From UBA10649 sp965227045 (GTDB lineage Bacteria > Actinomycetota > Actinomycetes > S36-B12), in the NCBI GenBank assembly GCA_965227045.1, contig OZ245718.1, positions 558,001 to 622,000 on the forward strand: a stretch of DNA of 64,000 bases, read 5' to 3'. Shown one piece after another: positions 1 to 7,997 of this stretch. The notes below the pieces were generated by a model. That model saw only the letters and a list, made by a program, of their open reading frames with translations, was not told where the DNA came from and ran no database searches. Each line of letters starts with the position of its first letter. The first letter of the stretch is position 1. A program made the translations under genes and the position numbers.

Positions 1-1396
1 GCAGCAGGACGTTGGCTCCCGAGACGACGAGGCAGGCCAGGGCCAGACGGGTCTTCTCCCCTCCGGAGAGCACGCCGGTGAGCTTGCTCGCGGCGTCGCC
101 CTCGAACAGGAAGGAGCCGAGCACCGTGCGGCGCTTGGTGTCGTCGAGGTGAGGGGCGGCGTGCGCCATGGTCTCCATGACCGTCGCCTTCGGGTCCAGC
201 GTCTCGTGCTCCTGCGCGTAGTAGCCGATCACGGCGCCGAACCCAGGCTCGACCTCGCCAGTGTCGGACTGGTCCACGCCCGCGAGGATGCGCAGCAGCG
301 TCGTCTTTCCCGCGCCGTTGAGGCCGATGATGACGACCCGACTCCCCCGGTCGATCGCAAGGTCCACGTCGGTGAAGACCTCGAGCGAGCCGTAGGACCG
401 GGACAGGCCGGTTGCCATCAGTGGAACCTTGCCGCACGGCTTGGGCTCGGGGAATCGCAGAGCTGCGACTTTGTCTGAACGCCGCACCTCGTCGAGGCCT
501 GCCATGACCTTGTCCGCGCGCTTGAACATCGACTGCGCGGCCTTGGCCTTGGAGGCCTTCGCGCGCATGCGCTCAGCCTGGTTGCGCAGTGTCTCGGCCT
601 GCACTTCGGCGTTGCGTCGCTCGCGCTTGCGGCGCCGCTCATCGGTCTCTCGGGCGGTCAGGTACGCCGTCCAGCCCATGGAGTAGACGTCGATCTCGCG
701 GCGGTTGGCGTCAAGATGCCACACCTTGTTGACCGTGTCCTGCAGCAATTCGGTGTCGTGGCTGATGACGATGAACCCGCCCTCGTATGAGGCCAGGAAC
801 TTGCGCAGCCAGCGGATCGAGTCAGCGTCAAGGTGGTTGGTGGGCTCATCGAGGAGAAGAACCTCGGAGCCGCCGAAGAGGATGCGCGCGAGCTCGACTC
901 GACGACGCTGACCGCCCGACAGAGTGCCGAGCGGCTGGTCGAGGATCCGTTCGGGAAGCCCGACGCTCGCGGCGATGGCGTCGGCCTGGGACTCCACGGC
1001 GTACCCGCCGAGGGCCTCGAACTCGGCCTCCGCGCGGGTGTAGCGACCGATCAGCCGATCACGCTCCGCCGCGTCCGTCGTACCCATGCCGAGGCTTGCC
1101 TCCTGCATGCGGCGAACGACGTCGTTCAGGCCGCGGGCGGCCAGGATCCGGTCCTTGGAGATCTCATTCGGGTCGCCAGACCTGGGATCCTGCGGGAGGT
1201 AGCCGACTGTGCCCGTGACGTTGACGGATCCGGAGGCCGGCTCGGTCTCCTGGGCGAGGATCCGCGTCAGCGTCGTCTTGCCCGCTCCGTTGCGGCCGAC
1301 CAGGCCGATGCGATCGCCGCGACCGATGCGAAGGGTGGCGTTCTCGATGAGCAGCGAGGAGCCGGCCCGAACCTCGAGGCCGGTGGTGGAAATCAT
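1..1396 (-). CDS. ABC-F family ATP-binding protein, 3' end missing
   Basis: Soluble twin-ATPase protein of the ABC-F class, whose members act on the ribosome as translation factors or antibiotic-protection proteins rather than as transporters. The frame opens with ATG at 1396 and stays open to the window edge, giving 465 residues. The first nucleotide-binding domain has Walker A GRNGAGKTT, signature LSGGQRRRVELA and Walker B LLLDEPTNHLD. A charged, Arg/Lys-rich interdomain linker follows, then a second Walker A GLNGAGKTT and signature LSGGEKTRLALA close to the edge. There are no membrane segments, which separates it from true transporters. A TAGAAT hexamer at 1406-1411 leaves a leader of only a few bases. 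The subfamily (EttA-like housekeeping or resistance type) cannot be decided without the end. Confidence 0.9.
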   Translation of the reverse strand, partial: MISTTGLEVRAGSSLLIENATLRIGRGDRIGLVGRNGAGKTTLTRILAQETEPASGSVNVTGTVGYLPQDPRSGDPNEISKDRILAARGLNDVVRRMQEASLGMGTTDAAERDRLIGRYTRAEAEFEALGGYAVESQADAIAASVGLPERILDQPLGTLSGGQRRRVELARILFGGSEVLLLDEPTNHLDADSIRWLRKFLASYEGGFIVISHDTELLQDTVNKVWHLDANRREIDVYSMGWTAYLTARETDERRRKRERRNAEVQAETLRNQAERMRAKASKAKAAQSMFKRADKVMAGLDEVRRSDKVAALRFPEPKPCGKVPLMATGLSRSYGSLEVFTDVDLAIDRGSRVVIIGLNGAGKTTLLRILAGVDQSDTGEVEPGFGAVIGYYAQEHETLDPKATVMETMAHAAPHLDDTKRRTVLGSFLFEGDAASKLTGVLSGGEKTRLALACLVVSGANVLL

Positions 1397-1405
1397 GGTT
1401 GCCTA

Positions 1406-1411
1406 ATTCTA
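1406..1411 (-). promoter_or_regulatory. -10 element of the ABC-F gene
   Basis: The hexamer TAGAAT on the minus strand lies nine bases before the ATG at 1396. It is close to the TANNNT pattern seen before many genes here and predicts a nearly leaderless transcript. Inferred by pattern only. Confidence 0.45.
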
Positions 1412-1416
1412 GTGAT

Positions 1417-1479
1417 CGCCGACCTTGAGGTTGGCGTGGGAATCGGCGCCGCAAAGCGGCGCCAACCTCAAGGTCGGCG
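1417..1479. repeat. Palindromic intergenic element, family A copy 1 (terminator-like)
   Basis: The arms CGCCGACCTTGAGGTTGGCG (1417-1436) and its exact complement (1460-1479) form a perfect 20-bp stem. The loop contains a second hairpin, GGCGCC...GGCGCC. The element lies after the sufT stop and before the ABC-F promoter, so it probably ends the suf transcript. There is no U-tract. The same core arm recurs at 10602-10667. Confidence 0.8.
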
Positions 1480-1493
1480 GACGGTGGAGAGGA

Positions 1494-1808
1494 TTAGAGG
1501 TTGAAGCCGAGGGCCCGCAGCATCTCGCGGCCATCGTCGGTGATCTTGTCAGGGCCCCACGGCGGCATCCAGACCCAGTTGATCCGGAAGTCATCGACGA
1601 CGCTGCTCAGTGCCGAGCGCGTCTGGTCCTCGATCACGTCGGTGAGCGGGCAGGCGGCCGACGTCAACGTCATGTCGACGGTCGCGATGTTCGCGTCGTC
1701 GACCGACACCGAGTACACCAGACCGAGGTCCACGACGTTGATGCCCAGCTCGGGGTCAACAACATCCTTCATAGCCTCGATGACGTCGTCGTCAGTGGCA
1801 ACGCTCAT
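1494..1808 (-). CDS. sufT: SufT-like MIP18/DUF59 Fe-S assembly factor
   Basis: A 104-residue protein of the MIP18 (DUF59) family, a helper in Fe-S cluster maturation. The family hallmarks are visible: VVDPELGINVVDLGLVYSV near the N-terminus and the LTSAACPL segment with the single conserved cysteine near residue 52. It is the last gene of the suf operon and overlaps the sufU stop by four bases (ATGA at 1805-1808), consistent with translational coupling. The related PaaD protein of phenylacetate degradation is the main alternative, but the suf context decides for SufT. A large palindrome follows the stop. Confidence 0.88.
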   Translation of the reverse strand: MSVATDDDVIEAMKDVVDPELGINVVDLGLVYSVSVDDANIATVDMTLTSAACPLTDVIEDQTRSALSSVVDDFRINWVWMPPWGPDKITDDGREMLRALGFNL

Positions 1809-2287
1809 GACTGCTCCTTATTCGTGGTGCTCGGTGCGGTGGTTGAACTGGCTGAGATGCCAGCCTTGGCCTCGGCGTCCTGCAATGCCATCCACGGCAG
1901 CAGGGCGCACTTGATCCTGGCTGGGTACTTCGCGACGCCCACGAACGCGATGCCGTCGCCGAGCAGGTCCTCGTCGGGCTCCGCGTTGCCCTTGCTGCGC
2001 ATGAGCTCGACGAAGCCGAGCCGGACTTCGTCCGCGGCGGCCGGCTCCGCGCCGGTGACCAGCTCGGACATGACGCTCGCGCTCGCCTGCGAGATCGAGC
2101 AGCCCTGGCCCTCGTAGCCGACGACCAGGTGACCATGCTCGTCCAGCGAGACCTGCACCGTGACCTCATCGCCGCAGGTGGGATTGATCTGGTGCGACTC
2201 CCCCGATGGCTGCTCAAGGAGATGACGCCCACGCGGGTGCTTGTAGTGATCGAGGATGATGTCCTGATACAGCGACTCGACGCTCAT
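1805..2287 (-). CDS. sufU: SufU zinc-dependent sulfur-transfer protein
   Basis: A 160-residue SufU/IscU-fold protein. In organisms of this type SufU accepts persulfide sulfur from SufS and passes it to SufBCD. The zinc or active-site residues expected for SufU are present: C38 and D40 in PTCGDE, C63 in GQGCSIS and a third cysteine in RIKCALLPW near residue 125. The ATG at 2287 lies one base after the sufS stop and gives the typical start MSVESLYQ; longer upstream reading in this frame runs antiparallel inside sufS and is not needed. The low-complexity Ser/Thr-rich C-terminus (about 15 residues) is variable in this family. Confidence 0.93.
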   Translation of the reverse strand: MSVESLYQDIILDHYKHPRGRHLLEQPSGESHQINPTCGDEVTVQVSLDEHGHLVVGYEGQGCSISQASASVMSELVTGAEPAAADEVRLGFVELMRSKGNAEPDEDLLGDGIAFVGVAKYPARIKCALLPWMALQDAEAKAGISASSTTAPSTTNKEQS

Positions 2288-2288
2288 G

Positions 2289-3569
2289 TCATACCCCGAA
2301 GAAGGCCTGGGCGGCCTCGATGCCCGTGATCGCGACATCGATGTCGCTCGTGTCGTTGTAGACGTAGGTGGAGATGCGCGTCGTAGCCGGCACGCCGAAC
2401 CGGCGGCAGGTCGGCCACGCGCAGTGATGGCCCACACGCACGGCCACTCCACGGTCGTCGAGGAACTGGCCGACGTCATGGGGATGGATTCCGTCGACGA
2501 CGAAGGAGATCGCGCCGCCGCGATCGTGAGCGTCCTGCGGGCCGATGATCCGCACACCGCGCATCGCCTGCAGGGCGGCGAGGGTGTACTCGGTCAACGA
2601 GTGCTCGTGGGCAGCAACGGCAGCCATGCCGAGTGCCTCGAGATAGTGGACTGCGGCGGCGAGGCCGACGGCCTGGGCGGTCATGGGCGAACCGGCCTCG
2701 AAGCGTGCGGGAGGCGCGGCGAAGGTCGAGCCGTCCATATGCACGGACTCGATCATCGAGCCGCCCGACAGGAATGGCGGCATGGAGTCGAGGATCTCCG
2801 TGCGTCCCCACAGGACGCCGATGCCCGTCGGTCCGAGCATCTTGTGGCCGGTCCAGGCGACCAGATCCGCGCCGAGCGAGGGGACGTCGACGGGCATGTG
2901 CGGGACCGACTGGCTGGCGTCGATGATGCCGATCGCACCGACCGACTTCGCCTTGTCCATCACGAGCTGAACCGGATTGACGGTGCCGAGGATGTTCGAC
3001 TGGTGCACGAGCGACACGATCTTGGTACTGCTGTCGATGACCCGATCAAGGTCGTCGAGGTTCAGACGGCCGTCGTCGGTGAGGCCGATCCAGCGCAGAG
3101 TTGCGCCGGTCTTCGCGCAGAGTTCCTGCCAGGGCACGAGATTCGCGTGATGCTCCATCTCGGTGACAACGACAGTGTCGCCAGGTGCCAGCACGAACCG
3201 AGGGTCGATCGACCGAGTTGAGTGAGCTGCCAGCGCGGTTGCGTTCGAGAACGCGTACGCGGCGAGGTTCAGGCTCTCGGTGGAGTTCTTGGTGAACACG
3301 AGATCGTCCGCTTCCGCAGAAACGAAGCGCGCCATGTCGGCTCGCGCGTTCTCGTACGCGTCCGTGGACTCCTCGGCCAGTTGGTGCGCGCCGCGATGCA
3401 CGCCAGCGTTGCTGGTCTCGTAGAAGTGGCGCTCGGCGTCGAGCACGACCGTCGGCTTCTGGCTCGTCGCACCGCTGTCGAGGTAGACGAGCGGCCGCCC
3501 GTTGCGCACAGAACGCTCGAGGATCGGGAAGTCCTTCCTGATCCTCGAGACGTCGAGTGTGTCGGTCAT
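2289..3569 (-). CDS. sufS: SufS cysteine desulfurase
   Basis: A PLP-dependent group II cysteine desulfurase of 426 residues that mobilises sulfur from cysteine for Fe-S assembly. The PLP lysine is K243 in TGHKMLGPTG. The persulfide cysteine is C383 in RVGHHCAWP. ATSQKP near residue 35 and the MEHHANLVPW segment near 138-147 are also family typical. The gene follows sufC by two bases and precedes sufU by one base, so all three are co-transcribed. Length and residues are complete; nothing is odd. Confidence 0.96.
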   Translation of the reverse strand: MTDTLDVSRIRKDFPILERSVRNGRPLVYLDSGATSQKPTVVLDAERHFYETSNAGVHRGAHQLAEESTDAYENARADMARFVSAEADDLVFTKNSTESLNLAAYAFSNATALAAHSTRSIDPRFVLAPGDTVVVTEMEHHANLVPWQELCAKTGATLRWIGLTDDGRLNLDDLDRVIDSSTKIVSLVHQSNILGTVNPVQLVMDKAKSVGAIGIIDASQSVPHMPVDVPSLGADLVAWTGHKMLGPTGIGVLWGRTEILDSMPPFLSGGSMIESVHMDGSTFAAPPARFEAGSPMTAQAVGLAAAVHYLEALGMAAVAAHEHSLTEYTLAALQAMRGVRIIGPQDAHDRGGAISFVVDGIHPHDVGQFLDDRGVAVRVGHHCAWPTCRRFGVPATTRISTYVYNDTSDIDVAITGIEAAQAFFGV

Positions 3570-3571
3570 GA

Positions 3572-4333
3572 CTAGGACGCCGGCGCCGTGATGAAGCGCT
3601 CGTAGCCGTCGGTCTCGAGCACGTTCGCCAGCTCGGGGCCGCCGCTCTCGACGATCTGGCCGTCGTAGAACACGTGCACGAAATCGGGGGCGATGTACCG
3701 CAGGATGCGCGTGTAGTGCGTGATCAGCAGGATGCCTGCATCGCTGTGCGTGCGGAACTCATTGACGCCCTCGGACACCACGCGCAGTGCGTCGACATCG
3801 AGGCCGGAGTCGGTCTCGTCGAGCACCGCGATCTTCGGCTTCAGCAGTGACATCTGCAGGATCTCGTGGCGCTTCTTCTCGCCGCCCGAGAACCCCTCGT
3901 TGACATTGCGCTCGGCGAAGGCCGGGTCCATCTGGAGGCCGGACATCGCGTCCTTCATCTCCTTGACCCAGGTGCGCAGCTTCGGTGCCTCGCCGCGGAC
4001 AGCCGTGACCGAGGTGCGCAGGAAGTTCGAGACGGAGACGCCGGGCACCTCGACGGGGTACTGCATGGCGAGGAACAGCCCTGCCCGCGCACGGGCATCG
4101 ACGGTGAGCGCAAGGACGTCCTGCCCGTCGAGCTCAATCGAGCCCTGCGTCACGACGTACTTCGGGTGTCCGGCGATGACGTAGGCGAGCGTCGACTTGC
4201 CGGACCCGTTCGGGCCCATGACCGCGTGCGTGCTGCCGGACTCGATGGTGAGCGTGACTCCGCGCAGGATCTCGCGCGGGCCGGCATCGGTGGTAACCGA
4301 CGCATGCAGGTCCTTGATGACCAGGGTGCTCAT
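3572..4333 (-). CDS. sufC: SufC Fe-S assembly ATPase
   Basis: A 253-residue ABC-type ATPase that drives the SufBC2D scaffold. It has Walker A GPNGSGKST near residue 37, the SufC-type signature FSGGEKKRHE and Walker B AVLDETDSGLD, whose extra Asp/Ser is characteristic of SufC. The ATG at 4333 is preceded by AGAGGA as ribosome-binding site. The reading frame continues upstream into the Rieske gene region, but homology begins at this ATG. It sits between the Rieske gene (28-base gap) and sufS. Confidence 0.96.
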   Translation of the reverse strand: MSTLVIKDLHASVTTDAGPREILRGVTLTIESGSTHAVMGPNGSGKSTLAYVIAGHPKYVVTQGSIELDGQDVLALTVDARARAGLFLAMQYPVEVPGVSVSNFLRTSVTAVRGEAPKLRTWVKEMKDAMSGLQMDPAFAERNVNEGFSGGEKKRHEILQMSLLKPKIAVLDETDSGLDVDALRVVSEGVNEFRTHSDAGILLITHYTRILRYIAPDFVHVFYDGQIVESGGPELANVLETDGYERFITAPAS

Positions 4334-4361
4334 TGTGATTCCTCTGTTCTTAGTGTTCGGA

Positions 4362-4724
4362 CTAGTTGAAGGCAGGAGGGCCGGCGCTGTGCACGCGGTT
4401 GGGTGTCGGGTCGATCTGGATGGCGGCCGCGTCGCCCTCTCCGTCGATGCGCACCGCGTAGGTCGCGATCGGCTCGATTGCGGGCAGGCTGAGCGGCAGT
4501 CCGTTGCGCAGATCGAACGCCGAGCCGTGCAGCCAGCACTCGATCGTGCAGCCGTCGACCTCGCCCTCGGACAAGGACACGTCGGCGTGGGAGCAGCGGT
4601 CCTGGACGGCGAAGATGCCCTCGTCGGTGTTGACGACGGCGATCGTCTGGCCATCGACGGCCACCCGCTTCGCTGATCTCGGAGCGATGTCAGCGAGAAG
4701 GCACACTGTGGTGAACTCGCTCAT
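4362..4724 (-). CDS. Rieske-type [2Fe-2S] ferredoxin of the suf operon
   Basis: A 120-residue soluble Rieske ferredoxin. The cluster ligands are C44 and H46 (CSH) and C63 and H66 (CWLH), the CxH-n-CxxH pattern of non-heme dioxygenase ferredoxins. No signal peptide is present, so it is cytoplasmic. It overlaps the end of sufD by four bases (ATGA) and precedes sufC. A Rieske gene at this position is a recurring feature of actinobacterial suf operons. It may supply electrons or serve as an early cluster acceptor, but its exact role is not known from the sequence. Confidence 0.92.
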   Translation of the reverse strand: MSEFTTVCLLADIAPRSAKRVAVDGQTIAVVNTDEGIFAVQDRCSHADVSLSEGEVDGCTIECWLHGSAFDLRNGLPLSLPAIEPIATYAVRIDGEGDAAAIQIDPTPNRVHSAGPPAFN

Positions 4725-5842
4725 TCGCTCTCCCCCTCCGACATGCCAAGACGGTTGGAGATGCGGGCGAGGATCAACTCACGCCACTCCGTCGAGGGAA
4801 TCCGCGACAGCACGTCGACGAAGAAGCCGCGAACGACGAGCTGTCGAGCGAGGCGCTCGGTGATGCCGCGCGACTGCAGGTAGAACAGCTGCTCGTCGTC
4901 GAAGCGGCCGGTGGCACTCGCGTGGCCGGCGCTTGCGACATCGCCCGTCTCCAGTTCCAGGTTCGGGACCGAGTCTGCGCGGGGGCCGTCGTCGAGGAGC
5001 AGGTTGCGGTTGAGCTCGTAGGTATCGATGCCGATGGCCTCGCGCCTGACGAGGACGTCGCCGATCCAGACCGTGTGCGCACCTGCGCCCGACAACGCGC
5101 CCTTGTAGACGACGTTGCTCGAACAGTGCGGTTGGTCGTGCTCGACGAAGATCCGGTGCTCGAGGTACTGCGGCCCGTCGGCGAGGAACGCGCCGAGCAG
5201 TTCGGCGCTGCCGCCGGGTCCGTCGTAGGACACCGACGGGAGGATGCGAACGATTCGGCCGCCGAGGGTCACGACCGAGCCGACGAAGCGCGCGTCGCGC
5301 CCGATGTCGGTGTGCCACTGCCACAGGTGCGCATGCTCGGGCGGACCATCGATGATCGACAGCATCGTGAGCTCCGCGCCATCGCCGAGCTCGGCGACGA
5401 TCGAGCCGCTGACGTCGACTGAGGAATCGTGGACGATGACGACGGTCGCGCGGGCATGCCGGCCGATGCGCACGTCGATGTGGCCGTAGTTCTTCGGGCC
5501 AGACGCGCTGAGGTTCACGACGATCGGCTCGTCGACGATCTCCTCGGCCCGGATGCGTACGTTGATGATCGACCGCACGCCAGCGCGGGCGATGGCCGAA
5601 GGACGATCGGTCGGCAGCCACCGTGAAGCCGTGGCGTCGGCCGCCGGAACGACTGACACGTGAGCGGACGGAGTCGCGGTGAGAACGCCCGCGTCGGCAT
5701 CGGGCTCCATGAACCAGCCGAGGTCGGACACTGGCGCGAAGCGCCATTCCTCCTCGCGGCCGAGTGGAACGGAAAAGTCGTTGATATTCGCCGATGCGAG
5801 CCTGGGAGCCAGGTCGACCGGCGGAGCGGCAAGCAGGGTCAC
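4721..5842 (-). CDS. sufD: SufD Fe-S scaffold subunit
   Basis: A 373-residue member of the SufB/SufD family, with the right-handed beta-helix core in the middle and the conserved C-terminal helical segment (FDDEQLFYLQSRGI, then ARQLVVRGFFVDVLSRI). Together with SufB and SufC it forms the scaffold complex on which clusters are built. It overlaps sufB by four bases and the downstream Rieske gene by four bases. It is shorter than SufB and lacks the SufB N-terminal region, which identifies it as SufD. Confidence 0.95.
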   Translation of the reverse strand: MTLLAAPPVDLAPRLASANINDFSVPLGREEEWRFAPVSDLGWFMEPDADAGVLTATPSAHVSVVPAADATASRWLPTDRPSAIARAGVRSIINVRIRAEEIVDEPIVVNLSASGPKNYGHIDVRIGRHARATVVIVHDSSVDVSGSIVAELGDGAELTMLSIIDGPPEHAHLWQWHTDIGRDARFVGSVVTLGGRIVRILPSVSYDGPGGSAELLGAFLADGPQYLEHRIFVEHDQPHCSSNVVYKGALSGAGAHTVWIGDVLVRREAIGIDTYELNRNLLLDDGPRADSVPNLELETGDVASAGHASATGRFDDEQLFYLQSRGITERLARQLVVRGFFVDVLSRIPSTEWRELILARISNRLGMSEGESE

Positions 5843-7260
5843 CCGACAGCGCCTTCCATCTGCAGTTCGATGAGCCGGTTGAGCTCGAGCGCGTACTCCA
5901 TCGGGAGTTCGCGCGCGATCGGCTCGATGAAGCCACGAACGATCATCGCCATGGCCTCGTCTTCGGTCATGCCACGCGACATGAGGTAGAACAACTGGTC
6001 TGCACTGATCTTGGAGACGGTGGCCTCGTGTCCCATGGACACGTCGTCCTCGCGCACGTCGACGTACGGGTACGTGTCGGAGCGTGAGATGTCATCGACG
6101 AGCAGGGCGTCGCAGCGAACCGTGCTGCGTGAGTTGTGCGAGCCCTCGAGGATCTGCACGAGCCCGCGGTACGAGGTGCGGCCGCCGCCACGGGCGACGG
6201 ACTTCGACACGATCGACGAGGACGTGTTGGGCGCCGCGTGCACCATCTTGGCGCCGGCATCCTGGTGCTGGCCCTCACCGGCGAATGCGATCGACAGGGT
6301 CTCGCCCTTCGCGTGCTCGCCAGTCATCCAGACGGCCGGGTACTTCATCGTCACCTTGGAGCCGATGTTTCCGTCGACCCATTCCATCGTCGCGCCGGCC
6401 TGTGCGACCGCGCGCTTCGTGACGAGGTTGTACACGTTGTTCGACCAGTTCTGGATCGTCGTGTAGCGACAGCGCGCACCCTTGCGGACGATGATCTCGA
6501 CGACGGCCGAGTGCAGCGAGTCGCTGGAGTAGATCGGCGCGGTGCAGCCCTCGACGTAGTGCACGTACGCACCCTCGTCGACGATGATCAGCGTGCGCTC
6601 GAACTGGCCCATGTTCTCGGTGTTGATCCGGAAGTAGGCCTGCAGCGGGATGTCGACCTTGACGCCCTTGGGCACGTAGATGAACGAGCCGCCTGACCAC
6701 ACCGCGGTGTTCAGTGCCGCGAACTTGTTGTCACCGGGCGGGATGATCGAGCCGAAGTGCTCGCGGAAGATGTCCTCGTGCTCGCGCAGGCCGGTGTCGG
6801 TGTCGAGGAACAGTACGCCCTCGGCCTCGAGGTCCTCGCGGATCGCGTGGTAGACGACCTCCGACTCGTACTGAGCTGCGACGCCGGACACGAGGCGCTG
6901 CTTCTCGGCCTCGGGGATGCCCAGGCGGTCGTAGGTGTTGCGGATGTCGTCGGGCAGGTCGTCCCAGCTGGCCGCCTGCTTCTCGGTAGAGCGCACGAAG
7001 TACTTGATGTTATCGAAGTCGATGCCGCTGAGGTCCGAGCCCCAAGTCGGCATGGGCTTGCGCTCGAAGAGACGAAGGCCCTTCAGGCGCATCTCGAGCA
7101 TCCAGTCGGGCTCGCTCTTCTTGGCGGAGATATCGCGGACGACGTCCTCGTTGATACCGCGGCGAGCGGTGGCCCCGGCGTCGCTCTTGTCATGCCACCC
7201 GTACTCGTAGGTGCCGATGTCGTCGATCGTGGCGGCGGTTTCCTGCGCTGCGGTACTCAT
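5839..7260 (-). CDS. sufB: SufB Fe-S scaffold subunit
   Basis: A 473-residue SufB. Recognisable landmarks are GTYEYGW at the start, IIPPGDNKFAALN, the VHYVEGCTAPIYS segment with its conserved cysteine, and the C-terminal MGHEATVSKISADQLFYLMSRG. SufB carries the site of nascent cluster assembly in SufBC2D. It starts inside the last codons of sufR (ATGA overlap at 7257-7260), so the regulator and the machinery are translated from one mRNA. The length is normal. Confidence 0.97.
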   Translation of the reverse strand: MSTAAQETAATIDDIGTYEYGWHDKSDAGATARRGINEDVVRDISAKKSEPDWMLEMRLKGLRLFERKPMPTWGSDLSGIDFDNIKYFVRSTEKQAASWDDLPDDIRNTYDRLGIPEAEKQRLVSGVAAQYESEVVYHAIREDLEAEGVLFLDTDTGLREHEDIFREHFGSIIPPGDNKFAALNTAVWSGGSFIYVPKGVKVDIPLQAYFRINTENMGQFERTLIIVDEGAYVHYVEGCTAPIYSSDSLHSAVVEIIVRKGARCRYTTIQNWSNNVYNLVTKRAVAQAGATMEWVDGNIGSKVTMKYPAVWMTGEHAKGETLSIAFAGEGQHQDAGAKMVHAAPNTSSSIVSKSVARGGGRTSYRGLVQILEGSHNSRSTVRCDALLVDDISRSDTYPYVDVREDDVSMGHEATVSKISADQLFYLMSRGMTEDEAMAMIVRGFIEPIARELPMEYALELNRLIELQMEGAVG

Positions 7261-7937
7261 ACTGAGACCTTTCCGAGGGTGTCGCGACTGGCGACGGTGT
7301 GGGCATCAAACGGAATGACGGCTGTACAGACCTCGTCGCCGTGGGCGAGCGTGGCAAGTCGGGTGACGTGGGTGCCCAGGACATTCCCCAGGGCGGTGGT
7401 CTCGGCCTCGCACATGACCGGGAACTCGCGTGCCGCGTCGACCACCGGGCAGTGATGCTGGCACAACTGCACCGCGACACCGCCAAGCGGGGTGATCTCC
7501 GCGGCATAGCCGGCCAGGCTCAGCGCCGCGGCCACTTCGTGAGGGGACGCAGTGGTGGCGCCGTCAGGAACCATGGCGGTGGCCATGCGATTTGCGCGCT
7601 GGGTCGCGAATGCCTCGACCGCGGAAGGCCCGTAGGCCTCGGACATGAAGCGCAGTGCTTCGACAGCGAGGTCGTCGTAGGACTGGTCGCACGCGGCGCG
7701 GCCCTGCGGGGTGAGGCTGAAGACGCTGCTCGGTCGGCCGCGGCCGCGCTTGGGCGACGGGCCGTAAGGGGCGCGATCGTGAGCCACGACGAGCCCGGAA
7801 TCCATGAGGCCGCCCAGGATCCGGCGGATGCCCGCAGGGGTCATGGCCAGAAGCTCGGCCAGATCGGTCGCCGTGGAGGGTCCAGCGGTGAGGAGAGCGC
7901 GTGCGACGCGCTCAGCAGCCTCTCCGGGGAATTTCAC
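7257..7937 (-). CDS. sufR: SufR-type Fe-S sensing transcriptional repressor
   Basis: A 226-residue DeoR/ArsR-like winged-helix regulator heading the suf operon. The HTH occupies about residues 5-70 (ATDLAELLAMTPAGIRRILGGL). A C-terminal cysteine cluster (LCQHHC...VMC) is the likely [4Fe-4S] ligand set. In characterised SufR proteins the holo form represses suf and loss of the cluster relieves repression. The GTG at 7937 was chosen because the family begins near here; reading further upstream would run into the divergent ABC gene. A CAAC-N6-GTTG dyad overlaps the start, which points to autoregulation of the whole operon. Confidence 0.9.
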   Translation of the reverse strand: MKFPGEAAERVARALLTAGPSTATDLAELLAMTPAGIRRILGGLMDSGLVVAHDRAPYGPSPKRGRGRPSSVFSLTPQGRAACDQSYDDLAVEALRFMSEAYGPSAVEAFATQRANRMATAMVPDGATTASPHEVAAALSLAGYAAEITPLGGVAVQLCQHHCPVVDAAREFPVMCEAETTALGNVLGTHVTRLATLAHGDEVCTAVIPFDAHTVASRDTLGKVSV

Positions 7938-7950
7938 AACACCATTGTTG
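7937..7950. promoter_or_regulatory. Probable SufR operator CAAC-N6-GTTG
   Basis: The perfect dyad CAAC-ACCATT-GTTG matches the operator described for cyanobacterial SufR. It overlaps the sufR start codon and the likely -10 of a leaderless sufR transcript, so bound SufR would block RNA polymerase at the suf operon. Assignment is by motif and position. Confidence 0.65.
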
Positions 7951-7985
7951 CGTAAATACCCGAGAGCGCCAACTCGACCCCCGCC

Positions 7986-7991
7986 TACACT
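7986..7991 (+). promoter_or_regulatory. -10 element, leaderless ABC exporter operon
   Basis: TACACT followed by six bases and the GTG start at 7998. The spacing predicts that the first transcribed base is the start codon itself. Confidence 0.6.
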
Positions 7992-7997
7992 CCCACC

